Source: Agrobacterium tumefaciens (lineage in GTDB: Bacteria; Pseudomonadota; Alphaproteobacteria; Rhizobiales; Rhizobiaceae). Taken from it: a stretch of DNA of 64,000 nt. The DNA is taken from assembly GCA_025559845.1 (NCBI GenBank), contig CP048470.1, forward strand, positions 1,044,001 to 1,108,000, written 5' to 3'. Positions 37,942 to 47,117 of this stretch are shown here, piece by piece. Position 1 is the stretch's first letter, and every line of letters starts with the position of its first letter. Below the pieces are notes generated by a model that did not search any database, was not told the DNA's origin, and saw only the letters and a list, made by a program, of their open reading frames with translations. The position numbers were made by a program, and so were the translations under genes.

Positions 37942-39054
37942 ATGAAACCTCAGACAATTCGCATTGCAGGCGGTTCACTTGCAGGTCTCTTCGCCGCGAT
38001 CCTGCTGCAACAGGATGGACATGACGTCAAACTTTACGAGCGCTCGTCGTCCGGGCTTGGAGGCCGAGGTGCGGGCCTGGTCCCGCAGCAGGATCTGTTC
38101 GACATTCTCGGCCGGATTGGCTGCGAAGATGTTGCCCACGTTGGCGTGATCGCGAAAGAGAGAATCTATCTCAACGCAACAGGGCGTGTCGCGCAACGGC
38201 TCGACATGCCACAGATGCAGATCTCCTGGGATTACCTGTTCGAACGCGTATCATCTCGCCTTGCCCCGAATACGTATCGTCTTGGCCACCATGTCGATAG
38301 TGTTAAGGAAAACGATGACGGTGTTACCCTTACCTTTGCCGACGGCACGCAGGAGCGCGCCGATCTGCTGATCGGGGCTGACGGCCTCGGTTCAACAGTT
38401 CGACGAGCCCTTAACCGCAATGCGACAAATTCCTTTGCCGGTTACGTTGCGTGGCGCGGACTGATCCCCGAAACACATTTGCCAGATGATGCGGCCTTGC
38501 TGCTGGATCGCTTCACGTTCTCCATCGCCCCTGGCATCCACGTTCTCGGTTACCTCGTGCCGGGATCAAAGGGCGAAACGGACAAAGGCCAGCGACGTTA
38601 CAACTGGGTCTGGTATCGCCAGACATCGACGGAAGAATTGGCCCGAACCTTCACGGGCCAGGACGGTCGGCAATTCGAATATTCGCTGCCGCGTGGCGAG
38701 CTGTCAAATATCCGCCGGGAGCAATTACGCAAAGACGCTTTCTCGCGGTTACCGCCACAACTGGCGCTCGCGGTGCAGGTAGAGGAAAGCCCCTCAATCC
38801 AGGGCATTTTCGACTACGAGGCAGAACATATTGTCTCGCACCGCATCGCGTTGATGGGAGATGCCGGTTTCGTCGTTCGCCCCCACACGGCAATGGGTGT
38901 TTCCAAAGCTGCCGGTGATGCGATGGCACTGCAAGAGGCCCTGCGCCAGTCGGATGATCTGCCTGAGGCTCTTTCACAATACCAGCGCATCCGTCTGCCA
39001 GTCGGCAGGGCCATCGCCGCCTATGGGCGACGTCTCGCCGAAACAGCTTTCTGA
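37942..39054 (+). CDS. FAD-dependent monooxygenase (2,6-dihydroxypyridine hydroxylase-like)
   Basis: 370 residues of the class A aromatic hydroxylase fold. The FAD-binding start is IRIAGGSLAGLFAAILLQQDGHDVKLYERS, with GADGLGSTVRRAL (DG motif) and ALMGDAGFVVRPHTAMGVSKAAGDA (GD motif). The GSLAGL variant and overall pattern resemble dihydroxypyridine 3-monooxygenase and related N-heterocycle hydroxylases. Cytoplasmic, NAD(P)H-dependent. The upstream MFS gene may import or export the aromatic substrate. Confidence 0.83.
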   Translation: MKPQTIRIAGGSLAGLFAAILLQQDGHDVKLYERSSSGLGGRGAGLVPQQDLFDILGRIGCEDVAHVGVIAKERIYLNATGRVAQRLDMPQMQISWDYLFERVSSRLAPNTYRLGHHVDSVKENDDGVTLTFADGTQERADLLIGADGLGSTVRRALNRNATNSFAGYVAWRGLIPETHLPDDAALLLDRFTFSIAPGIHVLGYLVPGSKGETDKGQRRYNWVWYRQTSTEELARTFTGQDGRQFEYSLPRGELSNIRREQLRKDAFSRLPPQLALAVQVEESPSIQGIFDYEAEHIVSHRIALMGDAGFVVRPHTAMGVSKAAGDAMALQEALRQSDDLPEALSQYQRIRLPVGRAIAAYGRRLAETAF

Positions 39055-39056
39055 AC

Positions 39057-40100
39057 TCACGTTTGAGGCTCAGCCAGCAATGTTCGCACCAGCGGGATCA
39101 CCTTCGTGCCGTAAAGTTCAATGCTGCTCATGAGCTTTTCGTGCTCCATGGGACCAGCCGAGTATTTCATCTGGAAGCGCGAAACACCGAGCGTGCGGAC
39201 AAGCTTTACAATCTTCTTTGCGACTGTTTCGGGAGAGCCCGCGTAAAGCGAGCCGTGCTCGATCTCGTTTTCAAAATCCCGTTGTGTAACAGGAGGCCAG
39301 CCGCGCTCCCGTCCGAGACGGTCGCGGATCTTCTTGAAATGCGGGAAGAGATCACGGCGCGCCTGCTCATCGCTTTCGGCAACATAGCCCGGCGAATGCA
39401 CGCCGATTTCACCCGCCGGGCGACCCGCTTGTTCAGACGCCTTGCGGTATAACTCCACATACGGTGCAAACCGGCCGGGATCACCGCCGATGATGGCGAG
39501 CATGAGCCGCATATCGTACCGCACGGCCCGCAACACGGATTCCGGGCTACCGCCAACACCGATCCATGTTTTCAGATGCCCCTCTGCCATGGGCGGATAG
39601 ATGTGCTGATCGACCAGGGGCGGTCTCCAATCCCCCTGGTAATTAATCAGATCTTTAGTGGCGAGTTGGGAAAAGAGGTCGAGCTTTTCTTCAAACAGCG
39701 CCTCATATTGTGAGAGGTCATAACCGAAGAGAGGAAAGGATTCGATGAACGAGCCGCGACCGAGAATAACTTCGGCTCGGCCATTCGAGAGAGCATCAAG
39801 CGTCGAAAACCTTTGAAATACCCTGATGGGGTCGTCGGAACTGAGCACTGTCACGGCCGATCCCAAACGGATGCGTTCGGTACGAGAGGCAATGGCGGCG
39901 AGTACCACCTCTGGCGCAGAGACAGCAAAGTCCTGTCGATGGTGTTCACCGATACCGAAAAAGTCGATGCCGTTGCGATCGGCCAAAACCGCCTCTTCGA
40001 CGACATTGCGGATGACCTGCGGTTGGGCGAGAAGCTGTCCGTCTAAAGCGGTCGTGACATCCCCAAAGGTGTCGAGGCCGAATTCAAGTGATTGGGTCAT
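39057..40100 (-). CDS. LLM-class flavin-dependent oxidoreductase
   Basis: 347 residues of the luciferase-like monooxygenase fold: LEFGLDTFGD at the start, FFGIGEHHRQDFAVSAPEVVLAAIA, RIRLGSAVTVLSSDDPIRVFQRFSTLDALSNGRAEVILGRG and a C-terminal LVRTLGVSRFQMKYS. It probably binds FMN. Function of this branch is not assigned. It is 62 bases after the DUF1622 gene on the same strand and may be the last gene of the unit controlled by the element at 41397. Confidence 0.85.
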   Translation of the reverse strand: MTQSLEFGLDTFGDVTTALDGQLLAQPQVIRNVVEEAVLADRNGIDFFGIGEHHRQDFAVSAPEVVLAAIASRTERIRLGSAVTVLSSDDPIRVFQRFSTLDALSNGRAEVILGRGSFIESFPLFGYDLSQYEALFEEKLDLFSQLATKDLINYQGDWRPPLVDQHIYPPMAEGHLKTWIGVGGSPESVLRAVRYDMRLMLAIIGGDPGRFAPYVELYRKASEQAGRPAGEIGVHSPGYVAESDEQARRDLFPHFKKIRDRLGRERGWPPVTQRDFENEIEHGSLYAGSPETVAKKIVKLVRTLGVSRFQMKYSAGPMEHEKLMSSIELYGTKVIPLVRTLLAEPQT

Positions 40101-40162
40101 GGGATTTCCAGTTCATGCGTTATCTATGTGGAGCTGAGCGTGGGACCAGCTTTCATCGGTTC

Positions 40163-40549
40163 TCAGAGCGCGGGACGCGTATTTCGCGACCACGGCCATT
40201 GGCCTTCGATCTCGGCTTCGAGGGAAAAACTCAGAAATGTTCTGATGAGGACAATCAATCCCAGCAGGCCAACGCTTTCCCAGGTCAGTGGCGAGATGAT
40301 CGTGGCAATGATGTCGGCACCAATCAGAATTTCCAGTCCGAGCAGGATGCCGCGCCCGAGGTTTGCGCGATACCGGTCGTAAGCGTCATGTCCAGAGGCG
40401 GATAGCAGGTCCCGCACATAAACGATCGTTGCGATACCGACACCGGCGAGGATCACGCCGACGCCGAAGAATTCGAGGCCTGATGCGAGTGGCCTCAGGA
40501 TCGGTGCGATCAGACTTGCCAGACCGCCAGCTTCACTCCCAATATCCAT
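40163..40549 (-). CDS. DUF1622 family membrane protein
   Basis: 128 residues with three hydrophobic segments (LEFFGVGVILAGVGIATIVYV, GILLGLEILIGADIIATII, VGLLGLIVLIRTFLSFSL) and the pattern of the DUF1622 inner-membrane family. Function unknown. ATG 40549 has AAGGA at good spacing. It follows the DUF1275 gene by 61 bases, same strand. Confidence 0.8.
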   Translation of the reverse strand: MDIGSEAGGLASLIAPILRPLASGLEFFGVGVILAGVGIATIVYVRDLLSASGHDAYDRYRANLGRGILLGLEILIGADIIATIISPLTWESVGLLGLIVLIRTFLSFSLEAEIEGQWPWSRNTRPAL

Positions 40550-40610
40550 TGCGATAGTCCTTCTAGTTGAAGAGAAACGATTTCGGCCTCGTGGCCGCAG
40601 AAGCAGTGGC

Positions 40611-41291
40611 TTAGTTGGCGTCGGCGCCAGCCGTGCTGGCAAACAGAGCCACCAGTGCAAGAATGGCGGGCAGGCTGAAGGCTGCTGCGGGGGCATAGAT
40701 GTAACCGGCAGCGCCAAAGCCACATCCAAGCGCGAAGGTAAACACTGCGGCGCTCATCTTCTTGATCCGCGCTTTGGCGGCAGCCACTTCGTCGGCTTTC
40801 GGATCAGCCAGAAGATCCGCGAGGTCGAGCATGATCTGGGTTGTCGTTCCGGTCATCAAAGTCGATGGCGGTGCTTTTGCAAGATGAGCCCGATGGAGCC
40901 CGTTCTGAATAGCCATGGCAGACACCAGCAGCATCGCGACCACGAAAGTTGCGACGGTTTCGCTTGCATTGAACGGCCCATGATAGAGAGCATAAAGTGC
41001 CACCGCAGCCAGCAGCGCCAGCTTCACCAGCAACATCGGCCTGATAGGCGAGCGGCCCGCGTTCTGAAGCTTCAGGCAAACGAGACGGGATGCAAAGACT
41101 ACGATGCAGAACATAGGAAGCGCCAGAAGCTTGGACAACGCTCCGCCGAGGCCAAGGGCTGCGGTCGCACCCAATGTGACGAAATTCCCTGTGACATGGG
41201 CGGTGAACAGCCCCGACAGCGCCAGGAAGCCAAGCGTATCGACGTAACCTCCGTTGAAACTCAGGAGCATGGGGAGAGAGGGAAACTTCAT
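40611..41291 (-). CDS. DUF1275 (YoaK) family membrane protein
   Basis: 226 residues, about six spans, with the family start FNGGYVDTLGFLALSGLFTAHVTGNFV and MAIQNGLHRAHLAKAPPSTLMTGTTTQ in the second half. YoaK proteins are inner-membrane proteins of unknown transport role. It is the first gene of a three-gene unit and starts 105 bases downstream of the first 44-bp element. Confidence 0.85.
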   Translation of the reverse strand: MKFPSLPMLLSFNGGYVDTLGFLALSGLFTAHVTGNFVTLGATAALGLGGALSKLLALPMFCIVVFASRLVCLKLQNAGRSPIRPMLLVKLALLAAVALYALYHGPFNASETVATFVVAMLLVSAMAIQNGLHRAHLAKAPPSTLMTGTTTQIMLDLADLLADPKADEVAAAKARIKKMSAAVFTFALGCGFGAAGYIYAPAAAFSLPAILALVALFASTAGADAN

Positions 41292-41396
41292 GGCATTGAT
41301 CTCGATCGCTGTTTCTAGTGGAAGAACGTCTGCCGCGTTAAGCGTCGGCTCGTTCGGTTCGATGGAGAGATTTTGGCCAGAAACTGCGGATCCAAC

Positions 41397-41440
41397 AATT
41401 GCAACAATATTTTCGAATGAGTTGCGATTTATGAAACAAT
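41397..41440 (-). promoter_or_regulatory. 44-bp shared element, copy A (DUF1275 operon)
   Basis: Starts AATTGCA on the plus strand and ends GAAACAAT, with a second TTGCG 23 bases after the first TTGC. Aligns without gaps to four other copies (43601, 46902, 50638, 51575), each upstream of a minus-strand gene. Confidence 0.65.
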
Positions 41441-41468
41441 AAAAGAAGGAGCGGCTTTTGACCGCTCC
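41441..41468 (-). terminator. Terminator of the DoxX-MFS operon
   Basis: GGAGCGG / CCGCTCC stem at 41448-41468 with a 7-base loop, followed on the minus strand by TTCTTTTATTG. Nine bases after the MFS stop. Confidence 0.7.
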
Positions 41469-41476
41469 CTCGTTTC

Positions 41477-43075
41477 TCAGGCCTTGCCGGGCCGATTGAT
41501 TGTCAGAAAATGCCGGACGACGGGCTTATCCGGGCCTGTGTGATAGGCAAGAACCTTGCCTTGCAGGTCGGCGTCGGCATTTGAGACACGCTTGTGTTGT
41601 CTCAGATGTTCAGCCCAGGATTCCACCATGAACCATTCCACGATCTTCTGCGGATCGGCGGAGTCCTCTGTAACGCCCCAGCCATAGGCTCCATCCCGGC
41701 GACGTTCCTGCGACAGGACGTCAAGTGCATGCAGGAAGGCTGTACGGTGATGCTTTTCGACGTTGTATTCGATCAGGATCAGGACAGGGCCGCGATCATG
41801 AGCAACCGGTTCGGCAACGAGAGGTTCAGGCCAATGGTTGGACGGCACCATGTCGGCATCGCCAGCCGGCAGTTTCAGGCGGTGCATGATGACACCAGCA
41901 ACCAGCAAACCTGCAGCGCCGATAAGAAGGGCACCCGGTACTCCAACTGCTTCACCAACCGCACCCCAACCAAGGCTGCCTGCGGTCATCGCGCCATTGA
42001 AAACAGTCAGGTAAACGGCAAGACCACGACCACGGACCCAGTTTGGCAGGACAGCCTGAGCCGTTCCATTAAGGGTGGTCAATGCGGTGATCCAGGCGGC
42101 GCCGAGCAGAAGCAATACGATGATGGCAACCCATTTTGGCGGCGCCATGGACAAAGTTCCCATGACGACAGCGGTGACGACAGCCGCCCCTAGCAACAAA
42201 CCATCGGCATCAAAACGTTCACGCAGTTTGGGCATGATCAGCGCGCCACCGATAGCACCGGCGCCGACAGCACCCAAAAGAAGACCGTAGAAGCTGGCGT
42301 CTCCACCCAACAATTGACGGGCGACCAGAGGCAACAGAGCCCAGACGGCACTGGCGAAGGCGAAGAAGATGGCTGCACGCAACAGAACGACATGCAGAGG
42401 CTTGCTGGCGCGGGTGTAACGAAGGCCGGCGCGGAAAGCACCGAAGAAGTTTTCCTGCAACGCATCGTTGGCGTTCTTTGCCCTCGGCCACCAGACCAGC
42501 GCCGCGATGACGACGATATAGCTGGCAACGTCAGCACCATAGGTGAAGGCAGCACCAAAAGCAGCAAGCAGGAGACCACCAGCCGCAGGGCCGATCGACC
42601 GGGCGATATTGATGCCCAGTGAGTTCAGCGCGACCGCACTTTTAACGTCTTCGCGTTTGACCAGTTCAGGAACAATCGCCTGCCACGTCGGCCCCATCAA
42701 TGCGGCACCGATGCCGCCCAGGAAGGTCAGGCCGATCAGGGCGCTAACGGAGAGCATGCCGGAATGAGCCAGCACCATGAGGCTGACGCTAACCGAAGCC
42801 AGCAGCAACTGCACGGCAATCAGAAACTTGCGCCGGTCGAGGATGTCAGTCAGGACACCCGCCGGAATGGCGAGCAGGAAGATTGGCAACGTCCCTGCAG
42901 CCTGAACCATGGCGACGGCCGCAGGCGACGCGGACAGATCCGTCATCAGCCAGGAACTCGCCACATCACGCATGAAGCTGCCAGTATTGCCGAGAACCGT
43001 GGCAGCCCAGAGGACTGCGAAGACGGGTTGAGCGAGCGGAGCAAAACTGCTCATCGAAGATTTGTTGGCACTCAT
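41477..43075 (-). CDS. MFS_3-family transporter with C-terminal ABM-like domain
   Basis: 532 residues. The first 400 form a 12-span MFS transporter of the enterobactin-exporter-like group (LAQPVFAVLWAATVLGNTGSFMRDVASSWLM). The last 110 are a soluble alpha/beta domain resembling the antibiotic-biosynthesis-monooxygenase fold (ILIEYNVEKHHRTAFLHALDVLSQERRRDGAYGWG, VEWFMVESWAEHLRQHKRVS). Such fusions are a known architecture, but the role of the added domain is not established. It overlaps the DoxX gene by four bases. Confidence 0.85.
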   Translation of the reverse strand: MSANKSSMSSFAPLAQPVFAVLWAATVLGNTGSFMRDVASSWLMTDLSASPAAVAMVQAAGTLPIFLLAIPAGVLTDILDRRKFLIAVQLLLASVSVSLMVLAHSGMLSVSALIGLTFLGGIGAALMGPTWQAIVPELVKREDVKSAVALNSLGINIARSIGPAAGGLLLAAFGAAFTYGADVASYIVVIAALVWWPRAKNANDALQENFFGAFRAGLRYTRASKPLHVVLLRAAIFFAFASAVWALLPLVARQLLGGDASFYGLLLGAVGAGAIGGALIMPKLRERFDADGLLLGAAVVTAVVMGTLSMAPPKWVAIIVLLLLGAAWITALTTLNGTAQAVLPNWVRGRGLAVYLTVFNGAMTAGSLGWGAVGEAVGVPGALLIGAAGLLVAGVIMHRLKLPAGDADMVPSNHWPEPLVAEPVAHDRGPVLILIEYNVEKHHRTAFLHALDVLSQERRRDGAYGWGVTEDSADPQKIVEWFMVESWAEHLRQHKRVSNADADLQGKVLAYHTGPDKPVVRHFLTINRPGKA

Positions 43076-43512
43076 TTGCCTGCTCCTTTTGTGAGATCGA
43101 TTGCTGCGACGATGACGAAAGCACCGGCCAGTCCGAGGTGTTCAAAGAATGCGTTCGTTGCCATCATGCGATCCATGCCAGATGGCAGCTCCCAGAAGCG
43201 TAGCGCGATGAGTGTCGCAAGCAGCGTAAAGCCGGAGAGAGCGAGAGCGCCGAGCCAACGTAGAAAACCGGAGACCACCATGGCGGATGCGGCAAGCTCA
43301 AATCCAATGACCAGAACGGCGAACACGGGAGCTGGATGAAGTCCGAAATGGTTCATCTCGGCAATAGCGCCTGGAAAGTCAGCGATCTTGGTGAGAGGGC
43401 CCTGAATATAGGCGGCGCAAAGCGCAAGAAGTGCAACGGTTCGTGTGACGGGCGCCGCAACGACGTTGGCTAAAAGCCCGCCCCGGCGAATTGTTCGAGT
43501 TGGATCGATCAT
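43072..43512 (-). CDS. DoxX-family membrane protein
   Basis: 146 residues with four spans (TVALLALCAAYIQGPLTKI, PVFAVLVIGFELAASAMVV, LGALALSGFTLLATLIAL, HLGLAGAFVIVAAIDL), the DoxX arrangement. Family members often assist oxidative-stress defence or quinone-linked reactions, but the role is vague. AGGAGCAGACA precedes ATG 43512. First gene of the unit behind the second 44-bp element. Confidence 0.82.
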   Translation of the reverse strand: MIDPTRTIRRGGLLANVVAAPVTRTVALLALCAAYIQGPLTKIADFPGAIAEMNHFGLHPAPVFAVLVIGFELAASAMVVSGFLRWLGALALSGFTLLATLIALRFWELPSGMDRMMATNAFFEHLGLAGAFVIVAAIDLTKGAGK

Positions 43513-43600
43513 TGTCTGCTCCTGCATCTTTGCCGTTCGTTGCGAGCGGCTTGCGTGTTCATCTGATGGAGCGATATTGGCTTGATGCATTGCGAACTAC

Positions 43601-43644
43601 AATTGCATCAATATTTTCTATTTAATTGCGATTTATGCAATAAT
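43601..43644 (-). promoter_or_regulatory. 44-bp shared element, copy B (DoxX operon)
   Basis: AATTGCATCAATATTTTC at its start and AATTGCGATTTATGC in its second half; 88 bases from the DoxX start codon. Same internal spacing as the other copies. Confidence 0.65.
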
Positions 43645-43678
43645 GATAATTTGGGCCACTCTAACGCTGAATGCGATA

Positions 43679-43707
43679 AACGGGCATCGACGAAATCGAT
43701 GCCCGTT
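43679..43707 (-). terminator. Hairpin after the amidohydrolase gene
   Basis: Perfect 11-bp stem AACGGGCATCG / CGATGCCCGTT with a 7-base loop, 26 bases beyond the amidohydrolase stop. T-run weak on the minus strand. Confidence 0.55.
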
Positions 43708-43733
43708 GAACCGTTAGCCAGTCACTACAGGGC

Positions 43734-45611
43734 TCAGACCGCCCAGCAGGAGCAACCAAGCGCGCCGAAGAAGCCCTTCAGATCGGCGATCGGCAGTTTC
43801 GAGGTCCATGCACCGGCGTGATCATGCCCATGAACACCGCAATCGCTGGCGCAGCCGCACGATGTGATCGCAGTACGACGCAGCGAGCGAGAGCCCGCAC
43901 CGTCAGGTTCGCCCCAGGCCGCGTAACCGCCGAACTTGCGGACAGGCGACCAATCTGGCATCGCCGGGGGAACATCATTCTCATCGAGTGCCTTGAAGTC
44001 GCCGGCACCATAAACGATCTTGCCGCCAACCATCGTAAGGTCCGAAGTGAGGAAAGAGATTTCATCCTCGGCGCAGGCAAAATAGTCCTTGTCAGGAACG
44101 ATGAGATCGGCGAACTGGCCCTTTTCAATACGGCCTTTCTTGCCTTCCTCATTCGAGAACCAGGTGACCTTTTCGGTCCACATGCGCAGTGCCGTTTCGC
44201 GATCAAGGCAATTGGCACGCGGATAAAGCTGCATTCCGCCGACCGTCTTGCCGGTTACCATCCAGAACAGCGAGACCCACGGATTGTAAGAGGCAACACG
44301 CGTTGCATCCGTACCGGCCGAGACATTGACGCCCTTGTCCAGCATGCGGCGGATCGGCGGTGTTGCTTCCGCCACGCCATGACCATAACGCTCGACGAAA
44401 TATTCGCCCTGATACGCCATGCGGTGCTGGGTGGCGATGCCGCCGCCAAGCGCGGCTATGCGGTCAATCGATCTTTCGGAGATGGTTTCCGCGTGGTCGA
44501 AGAACCAGTTGAGACCTTCCAGCGGAATATCCCTGTTGACCTTCTCGAAGACATCAAGCGACCGCGAGATCGTCTCGTCATAGGTGGCGTGCATTCGCCA
44601 GGGCCAGCGATTTTCGGCGAGAACGCGCACAACCTCTTCCAGCTCGCCTTCCATTTCCGGACCCATCTCCGGGCGTGGCTGGCGGAAATCCTCGAAGTCA
44701 GCAGCGGAGAAGACCAGCATCTCGCCAGCACCGTTGTGACGGAAATAGTCGTTGCCTTGCTTGTATTTGACCGAGGAAGTCCAGTTGAGAAAGTCCTCTT
44801 TCTCCTGCTTCGGCTTCTGGGTGAAGAGATTGTAGGCCAGGCGAACGGTCAGCTGATTTTCATCGGAGAGTTTCTGAATGACTTCGTAGTCATCAGGATA
44901 ATTCTGGAAGCCACCGCCGGCGTCGATCACACCGGTTACGCCGAGCCGGTTCAACTCACGCATGAAATGGCGTGTCGAATTGACCTGATACTCGAAAGGC
45001 AGCTTTGGCCCCTTTGCCAAGGTCGAATAGAGAATACCCGCATTCGGCTTGGCAAGCAGCATGCCGGTCGGGTTACCATTGGCATCTCGGGTGATCTCGC
45101 CGCCCGGCGGGTTTGGTGTGTCCCGCGTATAACCGACAGCGCGAAGAGCAGCACCGTTAAGCAACGCGCGGTCATAAAGATGCAGCAGGAAAACGGGTGT
45201 ATCAGGCGCAATCGCGTTGATCTCCTCGATCGTCGGCAAGCGCTTCTCCACAAACTGGTGCTCGGTGAAACCGCCGACAACGCGGACCCATTGCGGAGCG
45301 GGCGTAATCGCCACCTGTCGCTTCAGCATGTCCATCGCGTCGGCCAGCGAACGCACGCCGTCCCAACGCAACTCCATATTGAAGTTCAAACCGCCACGAA
45401 CGACGTGCGTGTGGTTGTCGATAAGGCCGGGCAGAACGCGCTTACCTTTCAGATCGACGATCTTGGTGTCTGGTCCAGCGTGCGACATGACGTCTTCGTC
45501 ACTGCCGACTGCCAGGAATTTTCCGTCCTTGATGGCAACGGCGCTTGCGGTCGGATTGGCACGATCGAGCGTGGTGAAGAGACCATGGTGGAGAACGAGG
45601 TCGGCGAACAT
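43734..45611 (-). CDS. YtcJ-type amidohydrolase with Cys/His-rich tail
   Basis: 625 residues of the metal-dependent amidohydrolase 3 group. Metal-site motifs: GLIDNHTHVVRGG (HxH), WFFDHAETISERSIDRIAALGGG and VSAGTDATRVASYNPW (catalytic Asp). Relatives hydrolyse amides or carbamates. The C-terminus is unusual: ITSCGCASDCGVHGHDHAGAW followed by GALGCSCWAV, five Cys and three His in about 45 residues, which could bind a metal. ATG 45611 has TGGAG upstream. It follows XapX by 96 bases on the same strand. Confidence 0.85.
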   Translation of the reverse strand: MFADLVLHHGLFTTLDRANPTASAVAIKDGKFLAVGSDEDVMSHAGPDTKIVDLKGKRVLPGLIDNHTHVVRGGLNFNMELRWDGVRSLADAMDMLKRQVAITPAPQWVRVVGGFTEHQFVEKRLPTIEEINAIAPDTPVFLLHLYDRALLNGAALRAVGYTRDTPNPPGGEITRDANGNPTGMLLAKPNAGILYSTLAKGPKLPFEYQVNSTRHFMRELNRLGVTGVIDAGGGFQNYPDDYEVIQKLSDENQLTVRLAYNLFTQKPKQEKEDFLNWTSSVKYKQGNDYFRHNGAGEMLVFSAADFEDFRQPRPEMGPEMEGELEEVVRVLAENRWPWRMHATYDETISRSLDVFEKVNRDIPLEGLNWFFDHAETISERSIDRIAALGGGIATQHRMAYQGEYFVERYGHGVAEATPPIRRMLDKGVNVSAGTDATRVASYNPWVSLFWMVTGKTVGGMQLYPRANCLDRETALRMWTEKVTWFSNEEGKKGRIEKGQFADLIVPDKDYFACAEDEISFLTSDLTMVGGKIVYGAGDFKALDENDVPPAMPDWSPVRKFGGYAAWGEPDGAGSRSLRRTAITSCGCASDCGVHGHDHAGAWTSKLPIADLKGFFGALGCSCWAV

Positions 45612-45707
45612 GGGTCGGCTCCAGGGTTCTGTTTCAAGATGGATGAGTGTTGCGCGGTGGCAATTGCCTGCCACCGCGCGCTGGCAAACGAATCTCCCCC
45701 GGGAGAC

Positions 45708-45995
45708 TCAGCTATCAGATTTCGTCTGGTTCTGGCGAGCCGTCGCAATGTCTGTGCCGGTGTCGCCTTTTGGCATGTGACCGAACATGTGCGGCTTGAT
45801 CTGGTTGATCCAGGAAATCGCCGCCGGCTCCTTGCTCCAGAGCGTCTTGGCAAAAGGAACAATCTGTTCGCCAACGAGAATTCCCAGAAGGCCGACAAGA
45901 GCGATGACCGGTGGCGCGGGAGAACGAACGTTGAGGAGACTGTAGACGATGCCAACCAGCAAGCCGGCACCCAAAGACATGAGGTAGATTTTCAT
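45708..45995 (-). CDS. XapX domain protein
   Basis: 95 residues with two spans (YLMSLGAGLLVGIVYSLL and PPVIALVGLLGILVGEQIVPFA), matching the XapX (DUF1427) small membrane protein family. Function unknown; often next to isochorismatase or amidohydrolase genes. It lies 72 bases after the isochorismatase gene with a hairpin between them. Confidence 0.85.
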   Translation of the reverse strand: MKIYLMSLGAGLLVGIVYSLLNVRSPAPPVIALVGLLGILVGEQIVPFAKTLWSKEPAAISWINQIKPHMFGHMPKGDTGTDIATARQNQTKSDS

Positions 45996-46021
45996 GATAG
46001 CGATCCTTGAGACGTGAGGCG

Positions 46022-46055
46022 ACTGCTCCGGGAGTTCATTGCCAACCGGAGCAGT
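46022..46055 (-). terminator. Hairpin between isochorismatase 1 and XapX
   Basis: Perfect ACTGCTCCGG / CCGGAGCAGT arms with a 14-base loop; no T-run. It may partly end transcription or protect the upstream message. Confidence 0.4.
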
Positions 46056-46067
46056 GTTGCTAATGGA

Positions 46068-46757
46068 TTACTTGGCAGGGTTTGGTCCGATGCGCTTGCC
46101 GTGCTTGACGCGTTCTGCACCGCCATGGACGTGGGTGACGGCATAATCGATGCCCATGCCGTAAGCGCCCGAATGTTCCTTCACCAGCGACGTGACCGCA
46201 TCGTAGGTTTCCTTGCGGGCCCAGTCGCGCTGCCATTCCAGAAGCACCTGCTGCCAGGTGACCGGGATCACACCAGCCTGGACCATGCGGTCCATTGCGT
46301 ATTTGTGCGCATCGAGCGACGTGCCGCCGGAGGCATCAGCCACCATGTAGATCTCGTAATCGGCAACATCATGCAGCGCCGAAAGCGCGAAGGTCGTGTT
46401 GCACACTTCCGTCCAGAGGCCGGAAACCACGATCTTCTTGCGACCGTTGGCGGCGTTCCTGGCCAGCGCATCACGGACATTCTGGTCATCCCAGGAGTTC
46501 ATCGAGGTGCGCTCGAGAATGTCGTTTTCCGGAAACACCGCCAGCAGTTCCGGGAAGGTGTTGCCGGAGAAGCTTTCGGTTTCGACCGTGGTGATGGTGG
46601 TCGGGATGTTGAAGATCTTGGCAGCCTTGGCGAGACCGACGACGTTGTTCTTCAGCGTCTGGCGGTCGATCGACTGGACGCCGAAAGCCATCTGCGGCTG
46701 CTGGTCGATGAAGATGAGCTGGCTGTTGGCGGGGGTCAGGACTTCAAGCTTCGACAT
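46068..46757 (-). CDS. Isochorismatase-family hydrolase, copy 1 (YcaC-like)
   Basis: 229 residues of the cysteine hydrolase family. Asp in LIFIDQQPQM, Lys region around GLAKAAKIFNIPTTITTVE and catalytic Cys in VVSGLWTEVCNTTFALSAL form the usual Asp-Lys-Cys set. YcaC-like proteins are orphan hydrolases; nicotinamide, N-carbamoyl or other amide substrates are possible. ATG 46757 has GGAG. The gene plus 190 bases upstream recur at 50742-51618 with a single predicted residue change (K in GRKKIVV, R in copy 2). Confidence 0.88.
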   Translation of the reverse strand: MSKLEVLTPANSQLIFIDQQPQMAFGVQSIDRQTLKNNVVGLAKAAKIFNIPTTITTVETESFSGNTFPELLAVFPENDILERTSMNSWDDQNVRDALARNAANGRKKIVVSGLWTEVCNTTFALSALHDVADYEIYMVADASGGTSLDAHKYAMDRMVQAGVIPVTWQQVLLEWQRDWARKETYDAVTSLVKEHSGAYGMGIDYAVTHVHGGAERVKHGKRIGPNPAK

Positions 46758-46901
46758 GGTGGTTCTCCGTAAAATGATGGCCAAAGGCGGCTGGGTTGAA
46801 ACGTCGTCGCTTGGGCGTGACCGGTGTGTCATCTGGTGTTGTCCGGTGTGTCCGTCGCGCCTCTGTTGGAGCAATAACTAGCCCAACCGAACGCCGCACA
46901 G

Positions 46902-46945
46902 AATTGCAATAATAATTGCGAATGAATTGCGATTATTGAAACAAT
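46902..46945 (-). promoter_or_regulatory. 44-bp shared element, copy C (isochorismatase 1 operon)
   Basis: AATTGCAATAATAATTGCG then AATTGCGATTATTG; three TTGC words spaced 12 and 11 bases, about one helical turn. 144 bases from the start codon. Confidence 0.65.
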
Positions 46946-47117
46946 ATGCGGGCCGCACTGCGCCGGTGCAACGGCGCGAACAATCGCTCAAATGCCGTTG
47001 AGGGTCTTGTCTCGAAGTCATCCGCTTTGACGATTAGTCACATAGGTTCGGGACCAGACCTGTCACGATCCCGTCAACAGCCCAAATATGTCAGCGACGA
47101 AAAGCCCTTGGCTGTCG

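Larger units (their letters stand above)
46068..46945. repeat. Duplicated segment, copy 1
   Basis: About 878 bases, nearly identical to 50742-51618, running from the isochorismatase stop codon to the last base of the 44-bp element. Flanks on both sides are unrelated. No terminal repeats or transposase. Confidence 0.85.

Noticed and set aside
43818..46010. 730-codon open frame antisense to the amidohydrolase and XapX genes
   Set aside because: GC-rich shadow frame: composition is implausible for a protein, and the opposite strand encodes clear families with ribosome sites.
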